A stretch of 64,000 bases of DNA, from positions 806,001-870,000 of the forward strand of contig NZ_CP084261.1 in assembly GCF_022879575.1 (NCBI RefSeq), in the 5' to 3' direction. The position numbers and the translations under genes are program-made. Position 1 is the stretch's first letter. Each line of letters opens with the position of its first letter. Below the pieces are notes generated by a model that did no database searches, had not been told where the DNA came from, and worked only from the letters and a program-made list of their open reading frames with translations. Positions 17,173 through 25,707 of the stretch are shown in pieces. The stretch is from Caballeronia sp. SL2Y3. GTDB taxonomy: Bacteria > Pseudomonadota > Gammaproteobacteria > Burkholderiales > Burkholderiaceae.

Positions 17173-18729
17173 TCAGTTCTTCTTGAGTGTGTCGGTCAGC
17201 GGACGCCACGCGCGGCCGTCTTCGGCGAGCAGACGGTCGGCTTCTTCCGGCCCGGCGCTGCCCGCCGCGTAGCCATGCACCGGCAGGTCGCTCTCCGGAT
17301 GCAGCACGCGTTCCACCGCCGCCCACGCCGTCTCGATGCTGTCGGCGCGCTGAAACAGCGTTTCGTCGCCGAGCATGCAGTCGTAGAGCAGCGTTTCATA
17401 ACCCACGTTCGCGCGCTCGGCGAAGAAGTCGCCGTAATCGAACGCCGAGCGCACCGCGCCCATCTGCATCACCGGGCCCGGCACCTTGACGTTGAAGTCG
17501 AAGCTCGTGCCGTGAGCCGGGTCGATACGCAGCGTGTAGACGTTCGGCGTCAGCTCGTCGACGGGCGTGTCGCGGAACAGCCGGAACGGAACCGCCTTCA
17601 GTTGCACCGATATCTCCGTTCGGCGCTCCGTCAGCCGCTTGCCGGTGCGCAGATAGAACGGCACGCCGGCCCAGCGCCAGTTCTCGATGAAGACGCGCGC
17701 CGCCGCATACGTTTCGGTGCGGCTGTCCTTCGCGACGCCCGGCTCTTCGCGATAACCCGGTCCCGCCGCGCCGGCCTCATATTGCCCGAACACCACGTCG
17801 CGCGCCGTGAGCGGCTTCATCGCGTCGAAGACTTCGGCCTTCTTGTCGCGCACGGCCTCGGCGTCGAAGGAATTAGGCGGTTCCATCGCCACCATGCCGA
17901 GCAGCTGGAAGAGATGGTTCGGCACCATGTCGCGGAACGCGCCCGTCTGCTCGTAAAAACTGCCGCGCCCTTCCACGCCGATGGTCTCCGACGCCGTGAT
18001 CTGCACGTGATCGATGTATTCGCGCCGCCAGACCGGCTCGAACATGGCGTTCGCGAAGCGCACGGCAAGAATGCTCTGCACCGTGTCCTTGCCGAGAAAA
18101 TGGTCGATGCGATAAATCTGCGATTCCTTCGCATACGCGAGGATGCAGCGATTGAGCGCCTGCGCCGAAGCGAGGTCGGTGCCGAACGGCTTTTCGATGA
18201 CGAGCCGCCTGAACGCGCCGTCTTGCTCCGTAAGCAGCCCGGCGCGCCCGAGATGTTCCGCGATCGGCGCAAAGAACCGCGCGCTCACGGCGAGATAGAA
18301 CACGACATTGCGGCTCTTCATCTCGGTGAGACGCGCTTCGAGCCGCGCGAAGGTTTCCTCGTCGTCGAACTCGCCCGCGAAGTATTCGAGCTTGTTCGCG
18401 ACGCGGTTCCACGCGTCTTCGTTCAGCTTCGACGTATGAAAGGTGCTGGCCTTGTCGGCGGCGAACTTGCGCAGCGACTCGGTGAGTTCGTCGCGCCACG
18501 CGGAGGTCTCGCGCTCGCCGTGATTCACGCCGATGATCTGCATGTCGTCGTCGAGCAGACCGTCGGCGGACAGGTTATAGAGCGCGGGCATCAGAAGCCG
18601 CCGCGTGAGATCGCCGCCCGCGCCGAAGATCACGAGCGTGCACGCAGGCGCGCGGCGCTTCGCTGCGGGCGACGCTGAAGACGGTTTCGAAGCACTTGCC
18701 TGATTGCTGTTGTCTGCATCGTTCGGCAT
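17173..18729 (-). CDS. zwf: glucose-6-phosphate 1-dehydrogenase Zwf
   Basis: Oxidises glucose-6-phosphate to 6-phosphogluconolactone, entry to the pentose phosphate and Entner-Doudoroff pathways. The NADP-binding FGAGGDLTRRLLMPALYNL is near 35-53 and the catalytic signature RIDHFLGKDTVQ near 205-216. Length 518 aa, including an N-terminal Ser/Ala-rich tail of about 28 residues. The start at 18729 (MPNDADNS) is preferred; an upstream in-frame ATG at 18786 has no support. First gene of a leftward zwf-ppgK-HAD operon, divergent from nat. Confidence 0.95.
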   Translation of the reverse strand: MPNDADNSNQASASKPSSASPAAKRRAPACTLVIFGAGGDLTRRLLMPALYNLSADGLLDDDMQIIGVNHGERETSAWRDELTESLRKFAADKASTFHTSKLNEDAWNRVANKLEYFAGEFDDEETFARLEARLTEMKSRNVVFYLAVSARFFAPIAEHLGRAGLLTEQDGAFRRLVIEKPFGTDLASAQALNRCILAYAKESQIYRIDHFLGKDTVQSILAVRFANAMFEPVWRREYIDHVQITASETIGVEGRGSFYEQTGAFRDMVPNHLFQLLGMVAMEPPNSFDAEAVRDKKAEVFDAMKPLTARDVVFGQYEAGAAGPGYREEPGVAKDSRTETYAAARVFIENWRWAGVPFYLRTGKRLTERRTEISVQLKAVPFRLFRDTPVDELTPNVYTLRIDPAHGTSFDFNVKVPGPVMQMGAVRSAFDYGDFFAERANVGYETLLYDCMLGDETLFQRADSIETAWAAVERVLHPESDLPVHGYAAGSAGPEEADRLLAEDGRAWRPLTDTLKKN

Positions 18730-18903
18730 GACGTGGGTGTCCTCATCCGTTGAGCGAAAATGGAAAGACCTTCGGCGATGCGGCACAGTTCAATCGCGCA
18801 TCGCTTATTACGGCGCCCGCTTCGTTCGTAGGCTATCTGTAATTTTCCGCTTCGCGTGTCGTAGAATGCTTGCGCGACTTCGCAGCACGAGGCCAACATC
18901 GAC

Positions 18904-19779
18904 ATGACTTCACCCGACACGCTCATCGACCTGCCCGCCTACTTCGCACGCATCGGCTTTGGCGGCGGGGACCGGCCCGCGCCCACGCTCGACACGCTGC
19001 GCGCGCTGCATCTGCTGCATCCGCAGGCGATACCGTTCGAGAATCTCGACGTGCTGCTCGGCCGTCCGGTCCGGATCGATCTTGCTTCGATTCAACGCAA
19101 GCTGGTTACGAACCGGCGCGGCGGTTACTGCTACGAACACAATCTGCTTTTCCGCAGCGTACTCGAAGCACTGGGTTTTCGCGTGAAAAGCTACGCGGGC
19201 CGCGTGCTGTGGGGCCGCGATCCGTCGGTCATGCCGCCGCGCTCGCACATGCTGCTCGTCGTGGAACTGGACGAAGGCGCGTTCGTCGCGGATGTCGGTT
19301 TCGGCGGCATGACGCTTTCGGCGCCGCTCGCGCTGCAAGGCGGTCTGGAGCAGATCACGCCGCATGGCGCGTTCAGGCTGCAACGCATCGACTGGGACGC
19401 GGGTCTGCCCAACTATCGGATGGAAGCGCTCATCGACGGAACGTGGACGGCCATCTACCGCTTCGACTTCGATCCGCAATACGACATCGACTACGAGATG
19501 TCGAACTACTTCGTCTCCACGTATCCGCAGTCGATCTTCGTGCATCACCTCCTTGCTGCGCGGCTTGCGCCCGGACGCCGCTACGGGCTCTTCGACCAGC
19601 GCCTGTCCCTGCACGACGAACGCGACGGCACCACGCATCGCGAACTGAACGGCGTCGAAACGCTTCGGCGCGTGTTGAGCGAAGACCTCGGCATTCGTCT
19701 GCCCGATGCGGACGGCTCGATCGCTTCGTCCGATCTCGACGCCGCACTCGCGCGCCTCGCGCAGTCCGATCCCGCCTGA
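18904..19779 (+). CDS. nat: arylamine N-acetyltransferase
   Basis: Transfers acetyl from acetyl-CoA to arylamines and arylhydrazines. The Cys-His-Asp triad is complete: C76 in RRGGYCYEHN, H115 in PRSHMLLVV and D130 in FVADVGFGG. Length of 291 aa fits the family (about 270-290). Divergent from zwf; the next gene begins 12 bp downstream on the same strand. Confidence 0.95.
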   Translation: MTSPDTLIDLPAYFARIGFGGGDRPAPTLDTLRALHLLHPQAIPFENLDVLLGRPVRIDLASIQRKLVTNRRGGYCYEHNLLFRSVLEALGFRVKSYAGRVLWGRDPSVMPPRSHMLLVVELDEGAFVADVGFGGMTLSAPLALQGGLEQITPHGAFRLQRIDWDAGLPNYRMEALIDGTWTAIYRFDFDPQYDIDYEMSNYFVSTYPQSIFVHHLLAARLAPGRRYGLFDQRLSLHDERDGTTHRELNGVETLRRVLSEDLGIRLPDADGSIASSDLDAALARLAQSDPA

Positions 19780-19791
19780 CGCATCGCGCCG

Positions 19792-21498
19792 ATGTTCAAG
19801 AGCAATAAAACGCGCGGCCGCCGCGAATTCCATACGCACCATCGCAGCGCCATGCTCGCGCAACGGCTGCCCGCGTGGCGCTCGACCTTCGTGCTCGCGG
19901 GCGTCACCGCCGCGTTCCTCGCGCTCGCCGGGCGCGCGCTGTGGGTGCAGGTGGTGGATCACGCGTTCTACATCGGCGAAGGACAGAAACGCTACCAGCG
20001 AACGCTCGCGCTCGACGCCACGCGCGGGCGCATCGTCGATAGAAACGGCGCGATGCTCGCGGTCAGCCTCGCCACGTACGAAGTCTGGGCGAGCCCGAAG
20101 CGTTTCGACGCCGCGCGCGCCGACGACATCGCCAAGCTGCTCGACTTTCCTGCGAGCGAACTCACCCGCCGCATCGGCACGGATCGCAGCTTCGTGCTGC
20201 TCAAACGCCAGGTGGATGCAGAGACGGCCGAGCGCATCGCGGAAATCGGTCGCGCGGGCATCACGCTCGTGCCGGACACCAAGCGCTTCTATCCCGAAGG
20301 CGAATCGGCGGCGCATGTCGTCGGCTTCACGGACAACGAGGATCGCGGGCAGGAAGGCGTGGAGCTTGCCGCCGACGCGCGCCTCGCCGGTTCGGCCGGG
20401 CAGCGCGAAGTCATCCGCGACCGGCTCGGGCGCGTGGTGTCGCAGATCGGCGAAACGGAGATGCCGCAGAACGGCGAGACCATCCACTTGACGATCGACC
20501 GGCGCATCCAGCAACTCGCGCATTCGCAACTCAAGGCGGCCGTCGCCAAGCATCGGGCGCGTGCGGGCAGCGTCGTCGTGCTGGACGCGAAGAACGGCGA
20601 AGTGCTGGCGCTCGCTAACTACCCGAGCTTCGATCCCAACGACCGCCGCCGTCTCACGGGCGAGCAGCTTCGCAACCGCGCGCTCACGGATACGTTCGAG
20701 CCGGGCTCGACGATCAAGCCGCTCGTGGCCGCGCTCGCCATCGACCTCGGTCACGTGCGGCCCGACACGCGCATCGACACGAACCCCGGCACGCTGAAGA
20801 TCGGGCCGAACGTGATTCACGACACGTCGAATCACGGCGTCATCACGGTGTCGGAGGCCGTGCAGATGTCGAGCAACGTGGCGCTGACGCAGCTCGCGCT
20901 GAAGATTCCCGCGCGGACCATCTGGGACAAGTACCGCGAATACGGCATCGGACAGGCCCCGGAAGTGACGTTCCCCGGCGCGGCCACGGGACGGCTGCGC
21001 GCGCCGGAACGCTGGAAGCCGATCGAACAGGCGACGATGGCCTACGGCTACGGCCTGTCGCTGTCGCTACTTCAGATCGCGCAGATCTACACGGCGTATG
21101 CCGGCGACGGGCGCTTTCACGCAGCGACGCTCATCCACGGCGAAACGCGCCGCGCGGGCACGCCGGTCGTTAAGCCCGCGACGGCCGCCGCCGTGCGCCA
21201 CATGCTCGAAGCGGCGACAGGATCGGACGGCACCGGACGCGCCGCCGCGGTCGAGGGCTATCGCGTCGGCGGCAAGACGGGCACGGCGCGCAAGCAGGTC
21301 GGGCGGTCGTATGCGGCGAACAAGTATCGCGCGTCGTTCGTCGGCATCGCGCCGATGAGCGATCCGCGCGTGATCGTCGCCGTGATGATCGACGAGCCGT
21401 CGGGCGGCGCGTACTACGGCGGGACCGTCGCGGGGCCGGTGTTCTCGGGCATCGTCGGAGGGACGTTGCCGCTTCTGGGCGTGCCGCCGGACGCATGA
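19792..21498 (+). CDS. FtsI/PBP3-type peptidoglycan D,D-transpeptidase (paralogue)
   Basis: Class B penicillin-binding protein, 568 aa. One N-terminal membrane anchor lies at about 32-52, then the pedestal domain, then the transpeptidase with the SxxK motif S306-TI-K309 (EPGSTIKPL), SxN at 360-362 (MSSNVALTQ) and KTG at 495-497 (GGKTGTARK). All three catalytic motifs are intact. The essential ftsI sits in the dcw cluster (mraZ-ftsL-ftsI-mur), none of which is here, so this is probably an additional PBP3-like paralogue. It starts 12 bp after nat. Confidence 0.9.
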   Translation: MFKSNKTRGRREFHTHHRSAMLAQRLPAWRSTFVLAGVTAAFLALAGRALWVQVVDHAFYIGEGQKRYQRTLALDATRGRIVDRNGAMLAVSLATYEVWASPKRFDAARADDIAKLLDFPASELTRRIGTDRSFVLLKRQVDAETAERIAEIGRAGITLVPDTKRFYPEGESAAHVVGFTDNEDRGQEGVELAADARLAGSAGQREVIRDRLGRVVSQIGETEMPQNGETIHLTIDRRIQQLAHSQLKAAVAKHRARAGSVVVLDAKNGEVLALANYPSFDPNDRRRLTGEQLRNRALTDTFEPGSTIKPLVAALAIDLGHVRPDTRIDTNPGTLKIGPNVIHDTSNHGVITVSEAVQMSSNVALTQLALKIPARTIWDKYREYGIGQAPEVTFPGAATGRLRAPERWKPIEQATMAYGYGLSLSLLQIAQIYTAYAGDGRFHAATLIHGETRRAGTPVVKPATAAAVRHMLEAATGSDGTGRAAAVEGYRVGGKTGTARKQVGRSYAANKYRASFVGIAPMSDPRVIVAVMIDEPSGGAYYGGTVAGPVFSGIVGGTLPLLGVPPDA

Positions 21499-21618
21499 GC
21501 GAGGCGCTACCCTTAGACGTGCGGGCGCGGAGGTTGCTCCGTCCGACACTGCGCCGAACTGTGAAGGCGCTGTGCTCTAATGGAGCGTTCGATTGCCCAA
21601 CCTTAAACCGGGAAGATC

Positions 21619-21951
21619 ATGAAGAAACTCGCCGCGGCCCTCGCGCTGCCCCTTGTCATCGCCGCTTGCGGCCGCTTTCATAACGAAGACGCCGGCCAGC
21701 CGGAAGTCGAAGCCGCATCGACGCACAACGAGGTTGCGAGCATCGTCCAGTGCATTACCGACGAAGCGAAAAAGCACAACGCCACCTACAAGCAGACGCC
21801 GATTCCGCAAGGCACCATGCTCGAATTCGGCGACTCGAACGTCGTCAAGGTCCGCTACGACAACGGCGAGACCACCTACCGCTTCTACCCCGGCGAGCGC
21901 CACGTGTCGAACATGTGGATCGAAGGCGCGGGCAAGAAGTGCGCGCCGTGA
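21619..21951 (+). CDS. small lipoprotein, 110 aa
   Basis: Signal peptide with a lipobox (LVIAACG, acylated Cys at about residue 17) followed by a short periplasmic domain. The mature part contains two further cysteines (IVQCITDE near 45 and KKCAP at the end) that could form a disulfide, and a YDNGETTYRFYPGERHVSNM segment of beta type. Family not recognised. A GGGAAG ribosome site is present. Followed 18 bp later by another small gene. Confidence 0.8.
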   Translation: MKKLAAALALPLVIAACGRFHNEDAGQPEVEAASTHNEVASIVQCITDEAKKHNATYKQTPIPQGTMLEFGDSNVVKVRYDNGETTYRFYPGERHVSNMWIEGAGKKCAP

Positions 21952-21969
21952 GCGGACGGGCCTAGCATC

Positions 21970-22260
21970 ATGCGCTCGACCCGGGCCATCAGCGCCGTCG
22001 AACGGCTCAAGACGCGCAGCGGCAATCCGCATTACGCCGCCGTGAGCATGCCGGGCGGCTACTTCTATCTGGTAGAACGCGCAGCCGAAGGCTCGAAGAA
22101 GCTGTGCGACCCGTTGCCGATGGACGACTTCATCGCGTTCGTCAACGCACGCGAACCGGCGAAACCGCGCAAGGCCAGCAAGCTCGACGAAGCGCTCGAA
22201 GCGCAGATCGGGCGCAGCGGCAAGCGCGCGGAAAAGCCTTCTTCCGACGACGCGGACTAG
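21970..22260 (+). CDS. conserved hypothetical protein, 96 aa
   Basis: Small basic protein without signal peptide or membrane helix. A folded-looking N-terminal half (HYAAVSMPGGYFYLVERAAEG) precedes a lysine/arginine-rich disordered tail. It follows the lipoprotein gene by 18 bp and may be co-transcribed. Not recognised. Confidence 0.6.
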   Translation: MRSTRAISAVERLKTRSGNPHYAAVSMPGGYFYLVERAAEGSKKLCDPLPMDDFIAFVNAREPAKPRKASKLDEALEAQIGRSGKRAEKPSSDDAD

Positions 22261-22568
22261 ACTCGCTGCCCCCTCACACGCCCGGCGTGGCGCGGCGCAG
22301 CATCGAAAAACGCGTCAGCCCCTGATCAGTGTGCGATGACAGACGGAGGCAACAGGCCCCCGTTGCGTACATTTTTGTCAACGGTCGTACCGTTGGCAGC
22401 CGCGAAGCAAGACTGCGGATCACGCCTGCCGGTCACGCCCGAACAATTCAGAAAATGAGCAAGGGCCGCCCGCGACGTTTCGACAGAAAGCGCGCGGGTG
22501 AACGGGGTGCCCGTGCGATGGGAGACGCGAGACAGCGTCACGCCGCGCGGCTGAGAGGAAGACCAACA
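22261..22568. other. non-coding interval of about 300 bases
   Basis: No supported gene. One small hairpin (CAACGG / CCGTTG, 5-base loop) lies at 22379-22395. The frame of the following gene stays open across part of this interval, but the GAGAGGAAG ribosome site just before 22569 marks the true start. Confidence 0.4.
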
Positions 22569-22871
22569 ATGAAGAAGAAAAGCGAGACCAAGGGCAGCCT
22601 GCTGCCCTCGGCGATGGCGGACGTCGAGTTGCAGCACATCGAACGCGCGGTGGCGCAGCTTCGCACGATGAAGAGCCAGTCATCCGGAACGCTCAACGTC
22701 GAATACTGGCGCGAGCGCCTTGCGGCCGTCGTCAGCGGTTATGCGCTCGTGCCCGCGCAGAAGCAGCGCATCGAGGCGCTGCGCGCGGCGCTCGATGCCG
22801 TCCACATCCATCCGCGCGACGGCGGCAGCCGCAAAAGGTCGACCAACAGGCTTTGGGCGAAAGCGGCCTGA
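22569..22871 (+). CDS. hypothetical protein, 100 aa
   Basis: Small helical, basic protein beginning MKKKSETKGSLLPS, with two amphipathic helices (DVELQHIERAVAQLRTMK and EYWRERLAAVVSGYALVPAQ) and a basic C-terminus. The start is fixed by a GAGAGGAAG ribosome site 7-8 nt upstream. No homologous family recognised; no export signal. Confidence 0.7.
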   Translation: MKKKSETKGSLLPSAMADVELQHIERAVAQLRTMKSQSSGTLNVEYWRERLAAVVSGYALVPAQKQRIEALRAALDAVHIHPRDGGSRKRSTNRLWAKAA

Positions 22872-23036
22872 CCGCCGCTTTCGCCACTCGCGCCACGTGC
22901 GCGACGCTCATCGCCCGCACGGTCCGGCCGGCGGGCGCGCAGGCTCGTCGGCGACGGGTTCGAGCCGACACGGCGGAGGCGCTTCTCAGGCATCGTTCGT
23001 GCTCGGCTCTTGGCTCACGAACTGCACGGAGACCTC

Positions 23037-23339
23037 ATGTCCGCATCACGCAAACGAATCGCCGCCACGCTGCTCGCGGGCTTCGCCGCCGCAACCAGCC
23101 TGTGCGCCAGCGCGCAGATCACGAAACCGGAAGGCTCGGATCAGCAGGAGAACCGCACGTCCGATTCGACTGCGCGCGCCAATCCGTCCGGCGTCGCCGT
23201 GCATGAGACGCAGAAGCCGCAGTCGAAGGACGCGGCGGGCGCATCGCGTGGGAAGACCGTCGGCAAGGAACACTCGACGAACGGCGCCGGCGGCTTCAAC
23301 AACGGGTTGTACGGCACGGGCGCGGGCAACAACAAGTAG
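23037..23339 (+). CDS. small exported protein, 100 aa
   Basis: A signal peptide over about residues 1-27 (basic start, hydrophobic LLAGFAAATSL, cleavage after ASA) is followed by about 73 residues of polar, glycine/asparagine-rich, probably disordered sequence ending in GFNNGLYGTGAGNNK. Ribosome site GGAG 6 nt before the ATG. Looks like a small periplasmic or secreted protein of unknown role. The tail is rich in low-complexity sequence, so fold-based assignment is not possible. Confidence 0.7.
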   Translation: MSASRKRIAATLLAGFAAATSLCASAQITKPEGSDQQENRTSDSTARANPSGVAVHETQKPQSKDAAGASRGKTVGKEHSTNGAGGFNNGLYGTGAGNNK

Positions 23340-23361
23340 CGCGCGCCGCGCCGTACTTCCG

Positions 23362-23424
23362 CTTAGTCCGCTTAGTCCGCTTAGTCCGCTTAGTCCGCTT
23401 AGTCCGCTTAGTCCGCTTAGTCGG
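23362..23424. repeat. 9-bp tandem repeat, seven units, over a stop codon
   Basis: Six perfect head-to-tail copies of CTTAGTCCG (23362-23415) and a seventh with one change (CTTAGTCGG). The seventh copy contains the TAA stop and last Asp codon of the leftward FNT transporter gene, so on that strand each unit reads GAC-TAA-GCG. The array fills the gap between two convergent genes. Probably a slippage-prone simple repeat; likely to vary between strains. Confidence 0.92.
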
Positions 23425-24292
23425 CGTTCTGCGGCGTGCCGTTGATTTCCGGCGCGATGGCGGCGTGATTGACGATCGCCACGAGCGACACGCCGCCGAG
23501 AATATTGCCGATGAGCGTCGGCACGAGGAACACGAAGAAGTAGTCGGAGATGCTGGCCGCGCCCGACATGACCGCATACGCCGCTTCGACGGAGCCCGCG
23601 ATCACGTGCGACAGCTTCGCGACCGCAACGGTGTACGTGACGAGCAGAATCGTGAGCAGACGCGCCGATTTCGCGCTCGGCAGCAACCAGACCATCAACG
23701 CGATCAGCCAGCCCGCGAACAACGCCCGCGCCACCGTCACGCCGAAGCTGCCGGAAAACGGCGCCTTCGCAACCTTGGCGAGCGCCTCGGTCACATCCGG
23801 CGAGAACACGCCGGGAAGTTGCAGCAGACTCGCGAAGATCGCCGTCCCGATCAGATTGAACACGAGCACGATGATCCACAGGCGCAAGGTCTTGGCGACC
23901 GTCTTCATGTCGCGGCGCGTGAGGACGGGCAGCACCGCCGTCAGCGTGCTTTCCGTGAAGAGCTGCTGCCTGCCGAGAATGACGATCACGAAGCCGATGG
24001 TATAGCCCAGGCTCGTGAAGAGGTGGCTCGACTTCGACTCGGGCATCGCGCTTTCCAGTATCGACTGCACGAGAAACGAAAAGCCCATCGACAGGCCGGC
24101 GGCGAGCGCGGACCACATCAACGCGGCGAAGGTGCGCTCCATCGCGGCCTCGCCTTCTTCCCGCACGATTTCGTGGATGACGAGCGCGTGCGGCGTGGAA
24201 TGCTGGGCCGCCTGTTCGCGTTGTGCATCGTCGAGATTCGGTGATTCCGCGCCTGCGGAACCCTCGCGCGAGTTGTCCTGCGTATCTGCCAT
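23417..24292 (-). CDS. formate/nitrite transporter (FNT) family protein
   Basis: Integral membrane channel of the FocA/NirC/YfdC superfamily, 291 aa. A hydrophilic N-terminal tail of about 55 residues is followed by six helices (FAALMWSALAAGLSMGFSFL, LGYTIGFVIVILGRQQLFTE, LWIIVLVFNLIGTAIFASLL, VTVARALFAGWLIALMVWLL, ILLVTYTVAVAKLSHVIAGS, FLVPTLIGNILGGVSLVAIV). The RQQLFTEST segment and the HVIAGSVE re-entrant loop are typical of the YfdC-like subgroup. Substrate uncertain. A GGGAG ribosome site precedes the start. The stop lies inside the tandem repeat. Confidence 0.88.
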   Translation of the reverse strand: MADTQDNSREGSAGAESPNLDDAQREQAAQHSTPHALVIHEIVREEGEAAMERTFAALMWSALAAGLSMGFSFLVQSILESAMPESKSSHLFTSLGYTIGFVIVILGRQQLFTESTLTAVLPVLTRRDMKTVAKTLRLWIIVLVFNLIGTAIFASLLQLPGVFSPDVTEALAKVAKAPFSGSFGVTVARALFAGWLIALMVWLLPSAKSARLLTILLVTYTVAVAKLSHVIAGSVEAAYAVMSGAASISDYFFVFLVPTLIGNILGGVSLVAIVNHAAIAPEINGTPQNAD

Positions 24293-24413
24293 GGTTGTGT
24301 TCTCCCTGAGAGCCGTTCGATGCCGAAGCCGATGAACGGCAGGCGCTCATGGACAGCAGAAACGATGCCCGCATCAGGAAAACGAAAGCTCGCGCGGAGG
24401 GCGAACGTCGAAG

Positions 24414-25457
24414 CTAGCGCGCGATGCCCGAGTCGAGCGCGTCGTCGGCGGCGTCGTAGCCGCGCCACTTGTAGAGCAGCGCCGAGGCCAGCCAGCACGC
24501 GGCGAAGAGGCCGATGACCGCATAGCCGAGCGCGCCGAAGTGGTCCGACAGACGCGCGGCGACATCCCACAGGCCGCCTTTCAATTGCAGGCGATCCGCG
24601 AGCAGGCCGAGCGCCTCGACGCTGCCGACGAACACCGCGATCACGACGGAGGCCAGCGTCACCGTGAGGTTGTAATAGAGCTTGCGCACCGGCTTCATGA
24701 AGGCCCAGCCGTACGCGCCGACCATCAGCAGGCTGTCGGCGGTATCGATCAGCGACATGCCGGCTGCGAACAGCACCGGGAACACGAGGATCGACCATAC
24801 CGGCATGCCGCGCGCCGCTTCGGACGCGGCAATGCCCATCAGCCCGATCTCGGTTGCCGTATCGAAGCCGAGGCCGAACAGAAAGCCCAGCGGATACATG
24901 TGCCAGCTCTTGCCGATCAACGCAAAGAGGGGCCGCGCGATGCGCGCGAGCGGGCCGCCTGCGACGACGAGCAAGTCTTCATCGTCGTCGTTCGGCGCGT
25001 CGCCGCGGCGCGCGCGCCGGAATGCGCGCCACACGCCGCGCAGCACGACCAGATTCATCGCGGCGATGGCGAACAGAAAAAACGCGGAGACCGACGTGCC
25101 GATGAGCGCGCCGATTTCGCGAAACGCCGCGAAGCGTGCCTGCACGGCGAGCGCGGTGGCGGCGATAAGCGCGGTCGCGAGCATCACGACGGTCGAATGT
25201 CCGAGCGAGAAGAACACGCCCACGGAGAGCGGGCGCTCGCCGTGCTGCATCAGCTTGCGCGTGACGTTGTCGATGGCGGCGATGTGATCGGCATCGACTG
25301 CATGGCGAAGCCCGAGCGAATACGCGAGCAGCGACGTGCCCATGAGCAGCGGATAGTGACGAAACGCGATCAGCGCCCAGAGCCACGCGAGCACGTTGAA
25401 CGCGATGAGTCCGGCGAAAAGACGCGCGGAGCGGGCGGAATGGGTGGGTCGGGTCAT
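24414..25457 (-). CDS. nickel/cobalt transporter, NiCoT (HoxN/NixA) family
   Basis: High-affinity Ni2+/Co2+ permease of the inner membrane, about 347 aa with eight predicted helices. The metal-binding signature RHAVDADHIAAIDN begins at residue 51 (H52, D55, D57 and H58 in the H-x4-DH pattern). The second signature LGFDTATEIGL follows the central loop. The frame is open 84 codons further upstream, but the start at 25457 puts the first helix at the right place. No urease, hydrogenase or cobalamin genes lie nearby, so the metal cannot be inferred from context. Confidence 0.9.
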   Translation of the reverse strand: MTRPTHSARSARLFAGLIAFNVLAWLWALIAFRHYPLLMGTSLLAYSLGLRHAVDADHIAAIDNVTRKLMQHGERPLSVGVFFSLGHSTVVMLATALIAATALAVQARFAAFREIGALIGTSVSAFFLFAIAAMNLVVLRGVWRAFRRARRGDAPNDDDEDLLVVAGGPLARIARPLFALIGKSWHMYPLGFLFGLGFDTATEIGLMGIAASEAARGMPVWSILVFPVLFAAGMSLIDTADSLLMVGAYGWAFMKPVRKLYYNLTVTLASVVIAVFVGSVEALGLLADRLQLKGGLWDVAARLSDHFGALGYAVIGLFAACWLASALLYKWRGYDAADDALDSGIAR

Positions 25458-25707
25458 AGGGGCGCGTGGCGGCGAAGAACCGGGGACAGCATCAGAGAAT
25501 ACCTTGCTTCGGCTCGCGGCCAATAATCGGGTGCGGGCACGCGGCCGTGCCGCAGACGTGCATTGATTCGTAGTGCTATTGATTCCTTGGGAGAAGAGCG
25601 TGAAAAACCCGCTCCAATTCGCGCTGCGCGAAAAACATAGGCGTATTCGTTCGTTGGGCTTGCGGCGGTGCGCGGCTAACATGGCCCTTCGCCATTCAGA
25701 GCCCGCC

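Noticed and set aside
16654..18678. A 674-codon plus-strand frame opposite zwf and the ROK kinase
   Set aside because: Antisense shadow; arginine/histidine-rich with no domain, while zwf and ppgK motifs are intact on the other strand.
23362..23424. Repeat array considered as CRISPR
   Set aside because: Nine-base units without spacers, no leader or cas genes; a simple tandem repeat.
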